From: Gracilariopsis chorda
Taxonomy: Eukaryota > Rhodophyta > Florideophyceae > Gracilariales > Gracilariaceae
Direction of reading: 5' to 3'
Assembly: GCA_003194525.1 (NCBI GenBank)
Contig: NBIV01000089.1
Location: forward strand, 1-64,000
Length of the DNA stretch: 64,000 bases
Both the position numbers and the translations under genes were made by a program. Shown one piece after another: positions 55,366 to 64,000 of the stretch (position 1 is the first letter of the stretch; the number at the start of each line of letters is the position of its first letter). The notes beneath the pieces are model-generated. The model was not told the DNA's origin. It saw nothing but the letters and a program-made list of their open reading frames with translations, and did no database searches.

Positions 55366-55599
55366 CTACCGCACGACTAAGTCGACGGTACCCACCGTTT
55401 TTAACGGATTGTCGTTCGCATCTGCGACGTCGGGAACCGTTTCAGAACGGATACGGGACCGCACCTGCGGGGGTAGAAATGATCTCACGATGAAGTTGGG
55501 GCCTGCACCTGTGTCCAGGACTGTTAGAAATCTAACCATAAAATGGGTGTCAAGGCCAAGGTCGGCGTAAACCTTGTAGTTGCGCTTGGCCATGACCAA
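55366..55599 (-). pseudogene. Chromovirus aspartic protease fragment
   Basis: RFLTVLDTGAGPNFIVRSFL carries the DTGA catalytic motif of retroelement pepsin-like proteases, followed by VDLVVR. The reading frame around it is short, consistent with decay. Confidence 0.8.
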
Positions 55600-55787
55600 G
55601 ACTCTATCCGGGATCCGGGGATTTTTACTCCGTATTCACGGGCGACGCAGCACAGAAAGGTGTGCCGAGTCCGCGTCTGCGGTGTCTTTCCTTGAAAGGA
55701 TTTTCACCGGGGAGCGAGGCGGCGCCGCCTCGGGCGTCAACAGCCTCATCTCTGAGGACGCCTCTCCCAAAGGGGTGACTCCCTATG

Positions 55788-57941
55788 TTAGTTTTCCTGG
55801 GAGATTTCCCCCGTAGGCTGTAGTCCAGGATCCTCGACCACGAGAGCTTCGTTCCGCGGGGCGGGGTTTTTATCCGCATAAGCAGTGGTTGCGTCGGACG
55901 TTTGCACGACTTCCCGATTCGGGTTAATTGAAGCTAGCTGCACACGCGGGATACGTGGCAAAGCATGCGAGAAGTCCGTTTTAGCACGGAGGTAGGAAGC
56001 CGTCGGAACGGAACGTTTCTCCTCTTGAGTGAGGGCCTCGTAATTTGCCATCACCTTGGCCATATCCTTCAGTGAGCAAAGACACTGAGGGGATGTATGG
56101 CCATGGGTGTAGCAAAGTTGGCAAATTAGAGCCAAAATGGCGACGCGCCAGTTAATATCCTGAGCATCGGAGAAGCGTACCGCCGGGCGGGTGTCATTCC
56201 ATCCAGGCCGTTGATAACGGGATTGGCCGTTCATAAACGGAACTCGTGGCGGCTGAACGCGACTGTTCCCCACGTAAAATACGGGGTTGTCTTGCGCCGC
56301 TTCGAACGTGTCCTCCGTCTTTGACGGTAATTCTGTGGTTTTTATAGACACACCATCTCCCTGTGTATAATGCACGGTTTCGTATCCCTGTTGGGGGGTT
56401 CTATCCGCAAAACGAGAGGGCGATGAGGAGGCGCTCTCTAATACCAACGCCTTGGCGGGCTTAGACCGAGGATTCGGAGTTCTTGCACGAAGTGCTTCCC
56501 CTTCCACTCGAGCGTGTTGAACAAGCTCGAGGTAGGTGACCCTCCGCTTGCCCTCGCGGTAACGAGTGACAAGACTCCGGATTGCCGAGTCAAGGCTATC
56601 GATGAACATGGTACAACGTTCCCCTGCGGGGTATACATTCCCAAAATGGTGGAAGGCCTTGTTAAGGCGCACCGAGTAATCGGTTTCACTCTTGCCTGAG
56701 CGCTGACGAGTATCTCGCAAAGCGAGGATTGCCCCCTAAATGGCGGTATTGGTGGCTTAAAAGCGCAATAAATATCGCACGGCCTCCAACCCGCAGGTTA
56801 CTCCTCCATCTTAGGCACGAAATGATCCTCTGACAGAGGTGTACTGGTCCTCTGCCACTCCCCGTAAGAAATACGGTAATGCCAAATAGGCTTGTCCCTC
56901 CTTCATTCCGAGGATATCGGCTTCCGCTACAAAGCGGGAAAGAAAGTCCAACACCATAATTAGGTCTTTTCCAGTAAAATACTGGTTACGCAGTGATATT
57001 TGCATACATTTTATGCACTCTTTCATCTTCCCCGTGCCACGGGGTGTACGTCCTAAAGAGGAATCTTCGAGCCGGTAGTACCAGTAGGACAATAGTTTCC
57101 GATACAACGGTTTCGTCGGTTTTAATTCTCTGAGGCCCGGTTGTCTTCTCCCCTTGCTGCGGGTGCGAATTCCTTCTTGGGTGTCGGATGTCCGCTTAGA
57201 GCGTGAAGAACGGCCTCGTTTCTCGTCCTCCGAATCGGATTCCGAGGAACTAGAACCATCTGACCCGTTTCGGGATGAATCCGATGATGTGGTAGAATCC
57301 CAATCCGAGTGATCTCGTTTGTATCTCCGCTTATAGCGGCGCTTCTTTCTTCCAGCATGCTGGTCTTGGTGCGACGCAGCTGGTGTTGGATCATCCGGGA
57401 ACGGTTTATCCATGAAGATAAACTGCTCTAACTTCTCCAGACGGGCACGAACTCGATCAAATCGAGAGTCAACTCCTTCTATGAAGGTGGCGGGTTGCCC
57501 CAAACTCTCTAACATAGAGTTGACATCGGACCGTAAGATACGGAGATCGTTTGTGACCAACTTTGTAGGGGTGTCCATCACCACCTCACGGAAGGTGTGT
57601 AATCTCTCGACAAGGGTGTCGTGGGCGGTCCACAAAGCGTGAACCTGAGATTCCAGGGAATTCCCGTGGGGGGTGTTATCGCCCGTCAGACAGGCTTCAG
57701 GTGCGGTGGCGGCCACGGCCGGAGCCAGATGAGCACCATCCACGGCATTCGATAACGGGGTCCACGTGGAGTTGCAGGGTTCTCGGGGTGCGTTTGGAGT
57801 CCTAGACGAGGCACCCCCAGCATGGCTGGATTTAGCCCTAGTCGGGGTCCGAGAAACGAACCGAACTTTGGGGCTATCTCCACCATTGTGGGAGCGACTG
57901 CGCGTAGTCGCAGGCTCCGCAGAGGAGGGTTTCCTCGACAT
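55788..57941 (-). pseudogene. Chromovirus gag (capsid plus CCHC knuckle), degenerate
   Basis: Starts at ATG 57941 (MSRKPSSAEPATTRSRS). The N-terminal half is Ser/Arg-rich with an RS-like tract (GRKKRRYKRRYKRDHSDWD). The capsid region covers KMKECIKCMQISLRNQYFTG and ALPYFLRGVAEDQYTSV. Several stops occur in 56720-56811. The next open segment has the capsid C-terminus (MFIDSLDSAIRSLVTRYREG) and a nucleocapsid CCHC knuckle (CQLCYTHGHTSPQC). Confidence 0.85.
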
Positions 57942-58035
57942 GAGGGCCAACCGTTACGACGGGAAAACAACGGAACTTCCGGAAACAAACAAAAGAAACA
58001 AAACCTCGAAAGAGGGAACCAAACACCAAAACCGA

Positions 58036-58053
58036 TTCTAAGTCAGGAGACCA
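58036..58053 (-). other. Candidate primer-binding site
   Basis: Minus strand, 3 nt inside the 5' LTR: TGGTCTCCTGACTTAGAA. The TGG start is what a tRNA 3' CCA would pair with. I cannot name the tRNA from memory. Confidence 0.5.
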
Positions 58054-58056
58054 CTT

Positions 58057-58856
58057 TGTAGTGCAGTGCCCGGAAGCGGGAGTGCACGGAAAGACGTTCG
58101 GGATATTTCTTCGTTAGAGGTGAGCCCAGTTGGGTAGAGCCCTCCCAGGAGTGGCACGACTATGTCGGGTTGTAAGGCCGAGGCCACCGGTCGCGACTTG
58201 CGCAGGGAGGTTGAGGCAAGAATCAGGTATCCGCATGGCCAGTGTATGGGGATGGTCGTCCTCTAGAGAGGTGAGGTTTCCACGTTAGTGGCACGTGCGA
58301 ACACGAGCCGTGGGTAGCGGGAAAGCCACCCTGTAAAGGGAAAAATAAGGGGGAGCTGAGTCACGAGTGTCGTGACGAAGACTAACGGCAGTGCCGGTAA
58401 GTAAACCTTATACAAGGCGAACACCAAGACCGCTGGAATAACAATCTGAATACTCGGGTGCTTTAGATAGGCAAGGGGGTTAGACTTCCCGTATGCGACG
58501 GTGCTTCCCTCCAAAGAGGAGTAGAGAACATGCGAAGGCGGTGAGGTCTAGAGCCAAATCCCCAGGTTGGGATCCCTTGTTGGGGAAGGTTTACTGGTGC
58601 GACGGCAACTCGCCAGCGCAGTAAGAACTCACCATCCCAGAAATGGGTGTAAAAAAATTAATAAAATTAACTAAATTACTCCACTTTGGTGGTGTATGCC
58701 CACGACTGTGGTCAACGGCCAATTGACTCTTCCGTTTCCCACGTATCGTATCAAATCCAGTATTAGTGGTCGTAGTTCATGCAATGACTACATTACCGAA
58801 ACATTCGGGAAATCAACCAAGTACCAAGAATCCCTCTCTAAGGGCATTGCACTTCA
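58057..58856 (-). repeat. 5' LTR of the chromovirus
   Basis: 800 bp, same terminal sequences as the 3' LTR (TGTAGTGCA...TTGCACTTCA on +). Right flank GGAAT is the target duplication. Contains its own copy of the antisense ATG at 58784. Confidence 0.94.
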
Positions 58857-59844
58857 GGAATAGGATAGGTTCACTTCGCAATTTTGTCCAAAAGATTGGA
58901 GTTGTGCAGAACGTTGATGACGTTTGCGCTTTCTGGCATCCCGAAAAACATGTGCCAAATCCACATTCTGTCATCCACGATAGCTTCAAGCGTTATAGCA
59001 GGCACTCCTTCTTTGCCAACAAACTGACCCTGCCAAGCCCTTCAGCAGTTTCGCCATAGCCATTTACAGCAATCAATGGACCCTATTAATCCAGGGCACC
59101 CATGTTCTTCGCTATGATATAATATAGACTTCAGGTCTTGTTCGGTTGGACTTCGTAAGTACTCAGCCACGAACGAGGAAACCACACCAACGCAAAAACG
59201 TTCGAGACACCGTAGGGTGGTGGACTCTGCCAGTCGCCCGTACTCGTCAACAGAGTCTGCAATGCTGCCGTAGGCGAGCATACGAAGAGCCGCAGCCATC
59301 TTCTGATCAATGGAAAGCCCAATCTTTCCTGTTGCGTCCTTGTGTAAATGAAAATAGTTGTCGATCTGTAGCAAAGATGTTCGAATACGCGCACAGAGGT
59401 TGCGAGATAAACGAAAACGTCGCTTGAAAACATGTGCATCGTACACCAGATCGTCGCAGAAGTAATCGCGATATAGCTGTTCCGCTCCTGTTTTGCGATA
59501 TCGCTCAATGTTGGGTGCTTTCCCTGGGCGTGAGGCGCCTCTCCCCACTTCCTCACCTGAATCGGACGAACTGGAGATGAGGGCAAAAACGTCAAGCTCG
59601 TCCTCGAACAATATCTGCTGGTCCATTTAGGGTTAATGGGAAACTTACACGGCCGGAACCGGTGGGGAGTGTAAATTCGGGAGCAAAATGAGAAAAGACC
59701 AAATTTACAATGACCAGTGACGAAGTGCCACGTTTGCATTTTATCTCTTCGTTTTCTTGGCTTTATCTGCGCCAGCACCCAAAATCGTGCTTCACGTTCA
59801 TTTCTTGAGTCTTTTTGGTGCATAAAGTTTTTGCTCCAATGATA

Positions 59845-59877
59845 ATCAAACGTTTTTGGACAACAAAAACGTTTGAT
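59845..59877. repeat. Hairpin, perfect 13-bp arms
   Basis: ATCAAACGTTTTT (59845-59857) and its exact reverse complement at 59865-59877, 7-nt loop. Confidence 0.9.
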
Positions 59878-59900
59878 GTTCAGGTTTGTGACTCAAGCTC

Positions 59901-59968
59901 CGGCCCTACCACTCTTTCTTGCAGGCAAGATGCATACGTCACAACTGCAGGAAAGAGTGGTAGGGCCG
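59901..59968. repeat. Hairpin, 24-bp arms, 20-nt loop
   Basis: Arm CGGCCCTACCACTCTTTCTT... (59901-59924) pairs with 59945-59968 with one mismatch. The size and loop resemble a small-RNA precursor or a foldback element; nothing in the sequence decides between them. Confidence 0.9.
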
Positions 59969-60639
59969 ATGGCCCTTCCTACCCCTGTTTTACTAACTAA
60001 ACTTTGTGAACAGAAGCTTTGCACTACTCTAAATTGAAATACTCATTACTCGAAGATTTGCAGTTGCTCAAAAACTGTCGAACATTACAGCGAAAAAACA
60101 GTCTTCAGAACAGATGACGACGACGAAAATGTAAACAAAAACAGCCATTGCATTTAACTCAGAGGTTATAGAAGTCACGCTAAAGGGCAGTCCCCACCCC
60201 ATTGTTGTCAACAACCTACGTCGGCTAGAATAGAGTACTTTTTCGAATAGCTTTCATTCATTTTGTAAAACTAAAAAGATCCTATAAATGTAATCCCGTG
60301 CCACCAATCTCTATGATCCGAAACCCAATCTCTATGATCCGAAACGCAAAGGAATCACACAGTCGCGGTACTCCCACCGAATGGGACGACAACGCACGTA
60401 TATCAGCTCTAACCCCCAACAGCTTTCACCCCGGTTTGCCGTATGGACAGACTAGAACAATGCATGCCATCCCATAACGTTCCCGTGCAGCTAAGAACCA
60501 TCTGTTACTTATATCAGGAACATTTTTAGCAATCCATAATGCTCTCTCTCTATCGCACAGAATAAGAAATGTTCAATGGAAGAGAAGATCATTGGATGAC
60601 GTCAATACAGGACTCAGCGATGAGAATTTTTGATTATTC

Positions 60640-61503
60640 TATCGTGTGTCACGTTTTACATTTTCTCGTGTTTTGAAAGCCATCTGCCCATTCATATCGC
60701 AATATAATGATGAATAGCATTAATTGGAAGTTCAAGAACATCTCAACCCAATGGGAAAGACGAGAAAGCAGCCATCAAACTAGTTAACGTTTTACGTTAC
60801 ATGGCTGCTGCAAGCTATTTGGATCTCATGCTCACCTATATTATTGGCAAAACCACTTGCAACAGCATATTTAATGAATTATTGAGTGACTGTGACACTG
60901 TTCTCGAATTTAAGGGACTACAAAAGAAGTCAGATCTTTTTGCGTACAAACGGCGCGCCGTGGAGTTTTCTCTGACAAAAAACATTTTATTATCTTGCCC
61001 GGGTCTGTAGGAGCAGTTGACCTTACTCTTATTTTAATACATAAACCGCCAAAAGTACTTAATAATCAGCAGTTCTATACTCGTAAGGGGGGTTTTGGAG
61101 TGCTTTTGTAGGAATTGGTGACGCTAAATACCGATTTGTGGTGTCATCGGCAATTTGTGTCGGATCTACTGTAGATAGTGTTGCACTTTCGCTTTCGTAC
61201 ATTAGTAGGTTTCTACAAGACAAAAGACTACCCAAAGGCTTTTTAATCGCTGCTGATGAAGCGTATCATTCCATTGAATTTGTGGTAGCTCTAATTCCAC
61301 GTTCCATGGCCAACAGGTACCAGGACGGTTCTAATTTTTGCTTTTCATCTCATCGCGTTCACGTTGAGCAAGCGCTTGGACGTAAGCATGGAAAATGGGG
61401 ACTTCTTTGGAGGCCTTTACAGTTTAACATACAGACTTATTTAATTATTGTCAACACTGCTATGAGAATGGAGAACCACTGCATCAATGGTGGAGATGCA
61501 TAG
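60640..61503 (+). pseudogene. Second PIF/Harbinger-type transposase, degenerate
   Basis: Reads SRFTFSRVLKAICPFI, then KLVNVLRYMAAASYLDLMLT, then in another frame SVGAVDLTLILIHKPPKVL and NQQFYTRKG, then GIGDAKYRFVVSSAI, STVDSVALS, GFLIAADEAY and VHVEQALGRKHGKWGLLWRP. This matches DDE transposases of the HARBI1 superfamily. The catalytic acids (AVDL, TVDS, VEQ) are retained, but a TAG at about 60718, a frame change before GAVDL and a TAG plus shift near 61110 kill it. It is a different lineage from the transposase ending at 59626. Confidence 0.82.
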
Positions 61504-61760
61504 GAATTGAATGCGGCCTCTGGTTCAGGTTTTGAAGCAGAGCCACAGGAGTGGTTGGAACGATGACTGGCGTTGTGTGAGAACGGCTATGACTTCTTTC
61601 TGGATCCGCAGGGTGATGATATGCTGTCCGACGTGAGCGATTGTTCTATGTGTTCTTGGGGTTTTGCTGACACCTATTGTCTTACTTGCGTTCGACTTTG
61701 CATGATTACAGAAGCGTATCATTTTGTTCGTCCTGTGTAGAGGTTTGTGATGTCAGATGT
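61504..61760. other. Possible transposase tail, otherwise unassigned
   Basis: Frames such as ENGYDFFLDPQGDDMLSDVS may be the acidic C-terminus of the preceding transposase. Nothing firmer. Confidence 0.35.
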
Positions 61761-62228
61761 TCAGGACAAAGAATGTGGAAGACGCTTAAGAACTCTGGCT
61801 TCAACGTCAGGTTGATCATAAAATTGGTTCGATACCATCCCTCCGAATGACACACGATATTCTCTATTCACTACATCGGAATCATTGACACGCATATCGA
61901 GTCCAAGTCTATCCAGTGCAGTTATTTTGCACACCTTGGGATTGGGATCTCCCACAAACACTTTGCACAAGTGTCTCAAGTCTTCTGTCTTGTTTCCGTT
62001 GAGAACCTTGACAATGCATAGTGCATCATGGGCCAAATTCTCAGCCTCTGCATCACTAAACTCATTGACGTTGACCAATTGGGATTGCACTCCATATCTC
62101 GGGACACAAGCGATATCACAAAGAATCATTCTACGGAACCTGAAGAGTTCTGGGTACCGCAAAGCCTCTGCCGCATGCAATCCGCCGCCGAAACGACCTG
62201 CGTTGGCATGACCACCCTGCTCTGTCAC
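61761..62228 (-). pseudogene. Fragment with a DUF2470-like C-terminus (PNPOx-like family?)
   Basis: 155 open codons without an ATG at the start; the first internal ATG is at 62129. The segment LCKVFVGDPNPKVCKITALD, followed by RLGLDMRV and EYRVSF, resembles the DUF2470 domain that follows a split-barrel FMN-binding domain in plant and algal pyridoxamine-phosphate-oxidase-like and haem-related proteins. No split-barrel sequence is visible upstream, where the frame stops within about 20 codons (SHHEIHPQRVTEQGG). It may be a last exon or a decayed copy. Assignment is tentative. Confidence 0.35.
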
Positions 62229-64000
62229 ACGCTGTGGATGAATTTCATGGTGGCTCCTTCATGCCGTTCTTCATCTTTAATCTGCGTTGCTACGGCAAGA
62301 ACAGCTTTGGTTTCGAAAAGGCAGACCTTCATCGAGCCAGTTTCCTTGTTCAGTCCGTCGCCAACCTGAGAGAGTAGCCTATGGAGACGGGGTCAAGAAT
62401 GCTAGTCGTGCATGGGCTCTCAAAGAAGGTTTTGCTTCGTTTAGCACTTCAGCTCCAAAGCCCTCACGGTCGTTTACCAAAAAAAAGGATCGCTTACAGA
62501 CACCCGTCTAAAGCAGGTTGTGCAAAAAGTGCTCGAAGCTTCGGGCGTGTCTTTCTGTTCTCTCTTTTCAAACTATCTTTACCACTTATTGGATCTTACG
62601 TTCCCCATTCAAGATATTCCAGATTCATACGTTGTTTTTCTTGAAGCCGTGCAAACGTTCTATGTGATAAGACAGCCACTTCAGCCTCCAGCCCACCTAC
62701 CGTCTCTTCCGCCTATGGATCCTGGTCAAATCCCATCCTTGAAAGACCTTGGCCTCTCTGTCCGCTCCCAAGTTACATGATGATTCCTTTTTTCGAGGTG
62801 GAGGACGAGAGGAATTGTCAGAACGTTGTCTAATCATCGAAGATGCCAAACGTCTGGCACGTGAACGATCTGTTGCAGAACACCTTGGTTCCGACTTTTA
62901 ATGCCTAATATCTCCTTGACTTTATTTTGTATGTCTCAGCGCCCGACGTGTTCATTCAGAACTGCTGAAAGCTTCCAAAGCTTGCCAGACGTACACCTAT
63001 TTTGAACTTGTTGGGAGAGATTGTGTACGATATGCAACCGCACAAGCGCATTAGCTGTTCCTTAACAGCAGTATAGGTAGCGTAAGAAGCCCAGTCTGCG
63101 TCGGAGTGTTCTTGCGTTCTAAAGTTTCTGGATATGAATATTAGATCAGTAATTGCTTGCATTGGCTAATGTGAGGTAACGACATCGCATAGCGCGTCAA
63201 ATGAGAAGCGATTGTGTTTGGTAGTGGCAGTGTGTGAAAAGAACGCAAAGAAAGTTTTAATGACCGCAAGAAAGTCGGATAAATCAAAGCCTGGAGATTT
63301 TGCAGCAAGGCTCTCATGAGCATCGGCGGGAAAGTGAAAGTTGGTATGCTTAGCGACGAGGAAGAGAAGAAAGCGTTTACACGCACGTTTCCTTGCCTGC
63401 GGCGGTGCAGTGGTGATACTGAAAATGTTTTCAAAGCGGCTCACCCTCAACAGAGATATTCGATACGTCTTCGTCAGTATCAGCGAAAACTATGAAGGCT
63501 ACGTCTTCAGCTCGAGCAAAAATCGCGTTCAAGGCTGCCTCCACTTCAGCCTGCTCGCACGGCGTGTCAACATCATCCAGACAGATGGGCTTTGACAGAG
63601 GCAGTTTTGAGGCCTCTCTAATGCGAAATAGCGCACATAAGAACCTGTGCATTTCGGGAAGAACCTTTTCAATAAGACAGTCCGGCGCTTGGTGACTGCC
63701 GATGAGAAGGATTTCGATGGGGCGTGTGTTGAGATGCTTTTGGAATGCCTTTTCGTGCTAGGAACGCAGCTGTACGGCTTATTCATCTTGAGCTTCCTGG
63801 GAGCCTTCCATTTGGGCGTAGCCGTGCGATCTATGCACCTCAATTCGTCCGCGAAAAATGTGAACTTTTTGTAGGGAGTGACCCACCGTTGGTCAGGCGG
63901 ACAGCCGCGTTGATGCAACCACCCAACGGGCTTGCGTTGCTCACCACCAGTGTCTGTGCAGCCTATGCATATGACTATGCTCGCGTCGAATTGCCAAGCA
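62229..64000. other. Broken reading frames, unassigned
   Basis: Several coding-looking pieces occur in different frames: + strand 62520-62780 (NYLYHLLDLTFPIQDIPDSY) and - strand 63431-63652 (LSKPICLDDVDTPCEQAEVE) and 63166-63450 (FSFDALCDVVTSH). Their shifts suggest a decayed gene or transposon ORF. I recognise no family. The window ends inside this stretch. Confidence 0.35.

Larger units (their letters stand above)
47347..58856 (-). mobile_element. Full-length Ty3/gypsy chromovirus LTR retrotransposon
   Basis: 11,510 bp with LTRs of 796 bp (47347-48142, 3') and 800 bp (58057-58856, 5'), bounded by the 5-bp target duplication GGAAT (47342-47346, 58857-58861). Coding order on the minus strand is gag, protease, reverse transcriptase, RNase H, integrase, chromodomain, which defines Ty3/gypsy chromoviruses. 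A purine-rich tract precedes the 3' LTR and a TGG-start primer-binding-like site follows the 5' LTR. Scattered LTR differences and many pol/gag stops show it is old and inactive. A long antisense ORF lies between the chromodomain and the 3' LTR. Confidence 0.95.
46783..59626 (-). pseudogene. HARBI1-type transposase, split by an 11.5-kb retrotransposon
   Basis: Starts at ATG 59626 (MDQQILFEDELDVFALI), runs to 58862, is interrupted by the gypsy element, and resumes 47341-46783. The DDE domain reads GLIGSIDCCKWLWRNC, AWQGQFVGKEGVPAITLEA, MWIWHMFFGMPES, then, across the insertion, IPYCFADGIYPRYPCFVL, VQESIRKDVEQACG and VILHNML. The usual second catalytic Asp (NDINVL) is Val here (NVINVLHNS). Nonsense codons occur after RNC, after DKIAK, after PVTAK and after RLRNK. 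The gene is dead. Its TAA stop (46785-46783) overlaps the TAG of ORF1 on the other strand. Confidence 0.9.
44787..59689. mobile_element. PIF/Harbinger DNA transposon carrying two nested LTR insertions
   Basis: Two convergent genes characteristic of PIF/Harbinger lie inside: a Myb/NAM-like ORF1 on + and a HARBI1-type transposase on -. Inverted matches of 19/24 nt (13 contiguous, TCGGGAGCAAAAT) at 44787-44810 and 59666-59689 support belonging to one element; true ends and the 3-bp target duplication are not resolved and may lie further out. Removing the solo LTR (45875-46697) and the gypsy element (47347-58856), each with one target-duplication copy, leaves an element of roughly 2.6 kb. Confidence 0.8.
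59690..60639. other. Spacer with two hairpins
   Basis: No gene. Holds the two inverted repeats listed separately and may include the outer end of the Harbinger element. An 18-nt direct repeat of CCAATCTCTATGATCCGAAA type lies near 60306-60345. Confidence 0.55.

Overview
This is eukaryotic nuclear DNA, most likely from a multicellular red alga (Chondrus-like florideophyte). The organism call is inference. It rests on compact, mostly single-exon genes, a few short introns (about 80-150 nt) with GTACGT, GTGCGT or GTAAGT donors, a plant-type phosphofructokinase relic, and housekeeping genes embedded in LTR, LINE and PIF/Harbinger elements. No bacterial operons, tRNA genes, rRNA or CRISPR arrays were seen.

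Region 1 (about 1-35.4 kb) is gene-dense: an unrecognised type I membrane protein (33-1503, -), an aldo/keto reductase (1879-2817, -), a dead LINE patch (5.67-7.9 kb), a four-exon gene with three KIX domains (10344-11939, -) divergent from NPL4 (12224-13726, +), a STRAP-like WD40 protein (13995-15113, -), an unrecognised type II membrane protein (18913-20262, +), a site-1-protease-like subtilase (20875-23994, +), a small conserved-looking ORF (24254-24592, -), ribosomal protein eS4 (24941-25732, +), a PP2C phosphatase (26708-28108, +), RFT1 (28654-30216, +), a SAL1/HAL2 nucleotidase (30613-31641, -), a secreted trypsin fused to a Hedgehog/intein (Hint) domain (32168-33841, -) and a small acidic protein (34958-35335, -). 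These include ER/secretory functions (RFT1, site-1 protease, NPL4, two membrane proteins and the trypsin-Hint protein), but I see no evidence that they form one pathway.

Region 2 (35.4-44.1 kb) is sparse and decaying: a LINE 3' fragment, D-aminoacyl-tRNA deacylase with a one-base frameshift, a phosphofructokinase pseudogene that keeps an intron-like gap but has lost key residues, and one intact multi-pass membrane protein.

Region 3 (about 44.7-59.8 kb) is a nested transposon. A PIF/Harbinger element carries two convergent genes, a Myb/NAM-like ORF1 (+) and a HARBI1-type transposase (-), whose stop codons overlap. A solo LTR (45875-46697, target duplication AGAGA) sits in ORF1. A full-length Ty3/gypsy chromovirus (47347-58856, target duplication GGAAT) of the same LTR family, opposite orientation, sits in the transposase gene. 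The chromovirus carries a long ORF antisense to gag-pol, starting inside its 3' LTR. Both its sense genes and the host transposase contain nonsense mutations.

Region 4 (59.8-64 kb) has strong hairpins, a second Harbinger transposase pseudogene, a possible DUF2470-type gene fragment and unassigned broken reading frames.

The most interesting items are the triple KIX protein with an intron at the same place and phase in every domain, the antisense gene of the chromovirus, the trypsin-Hint fusion, and a recurring class of palindromes with a one-base centre.
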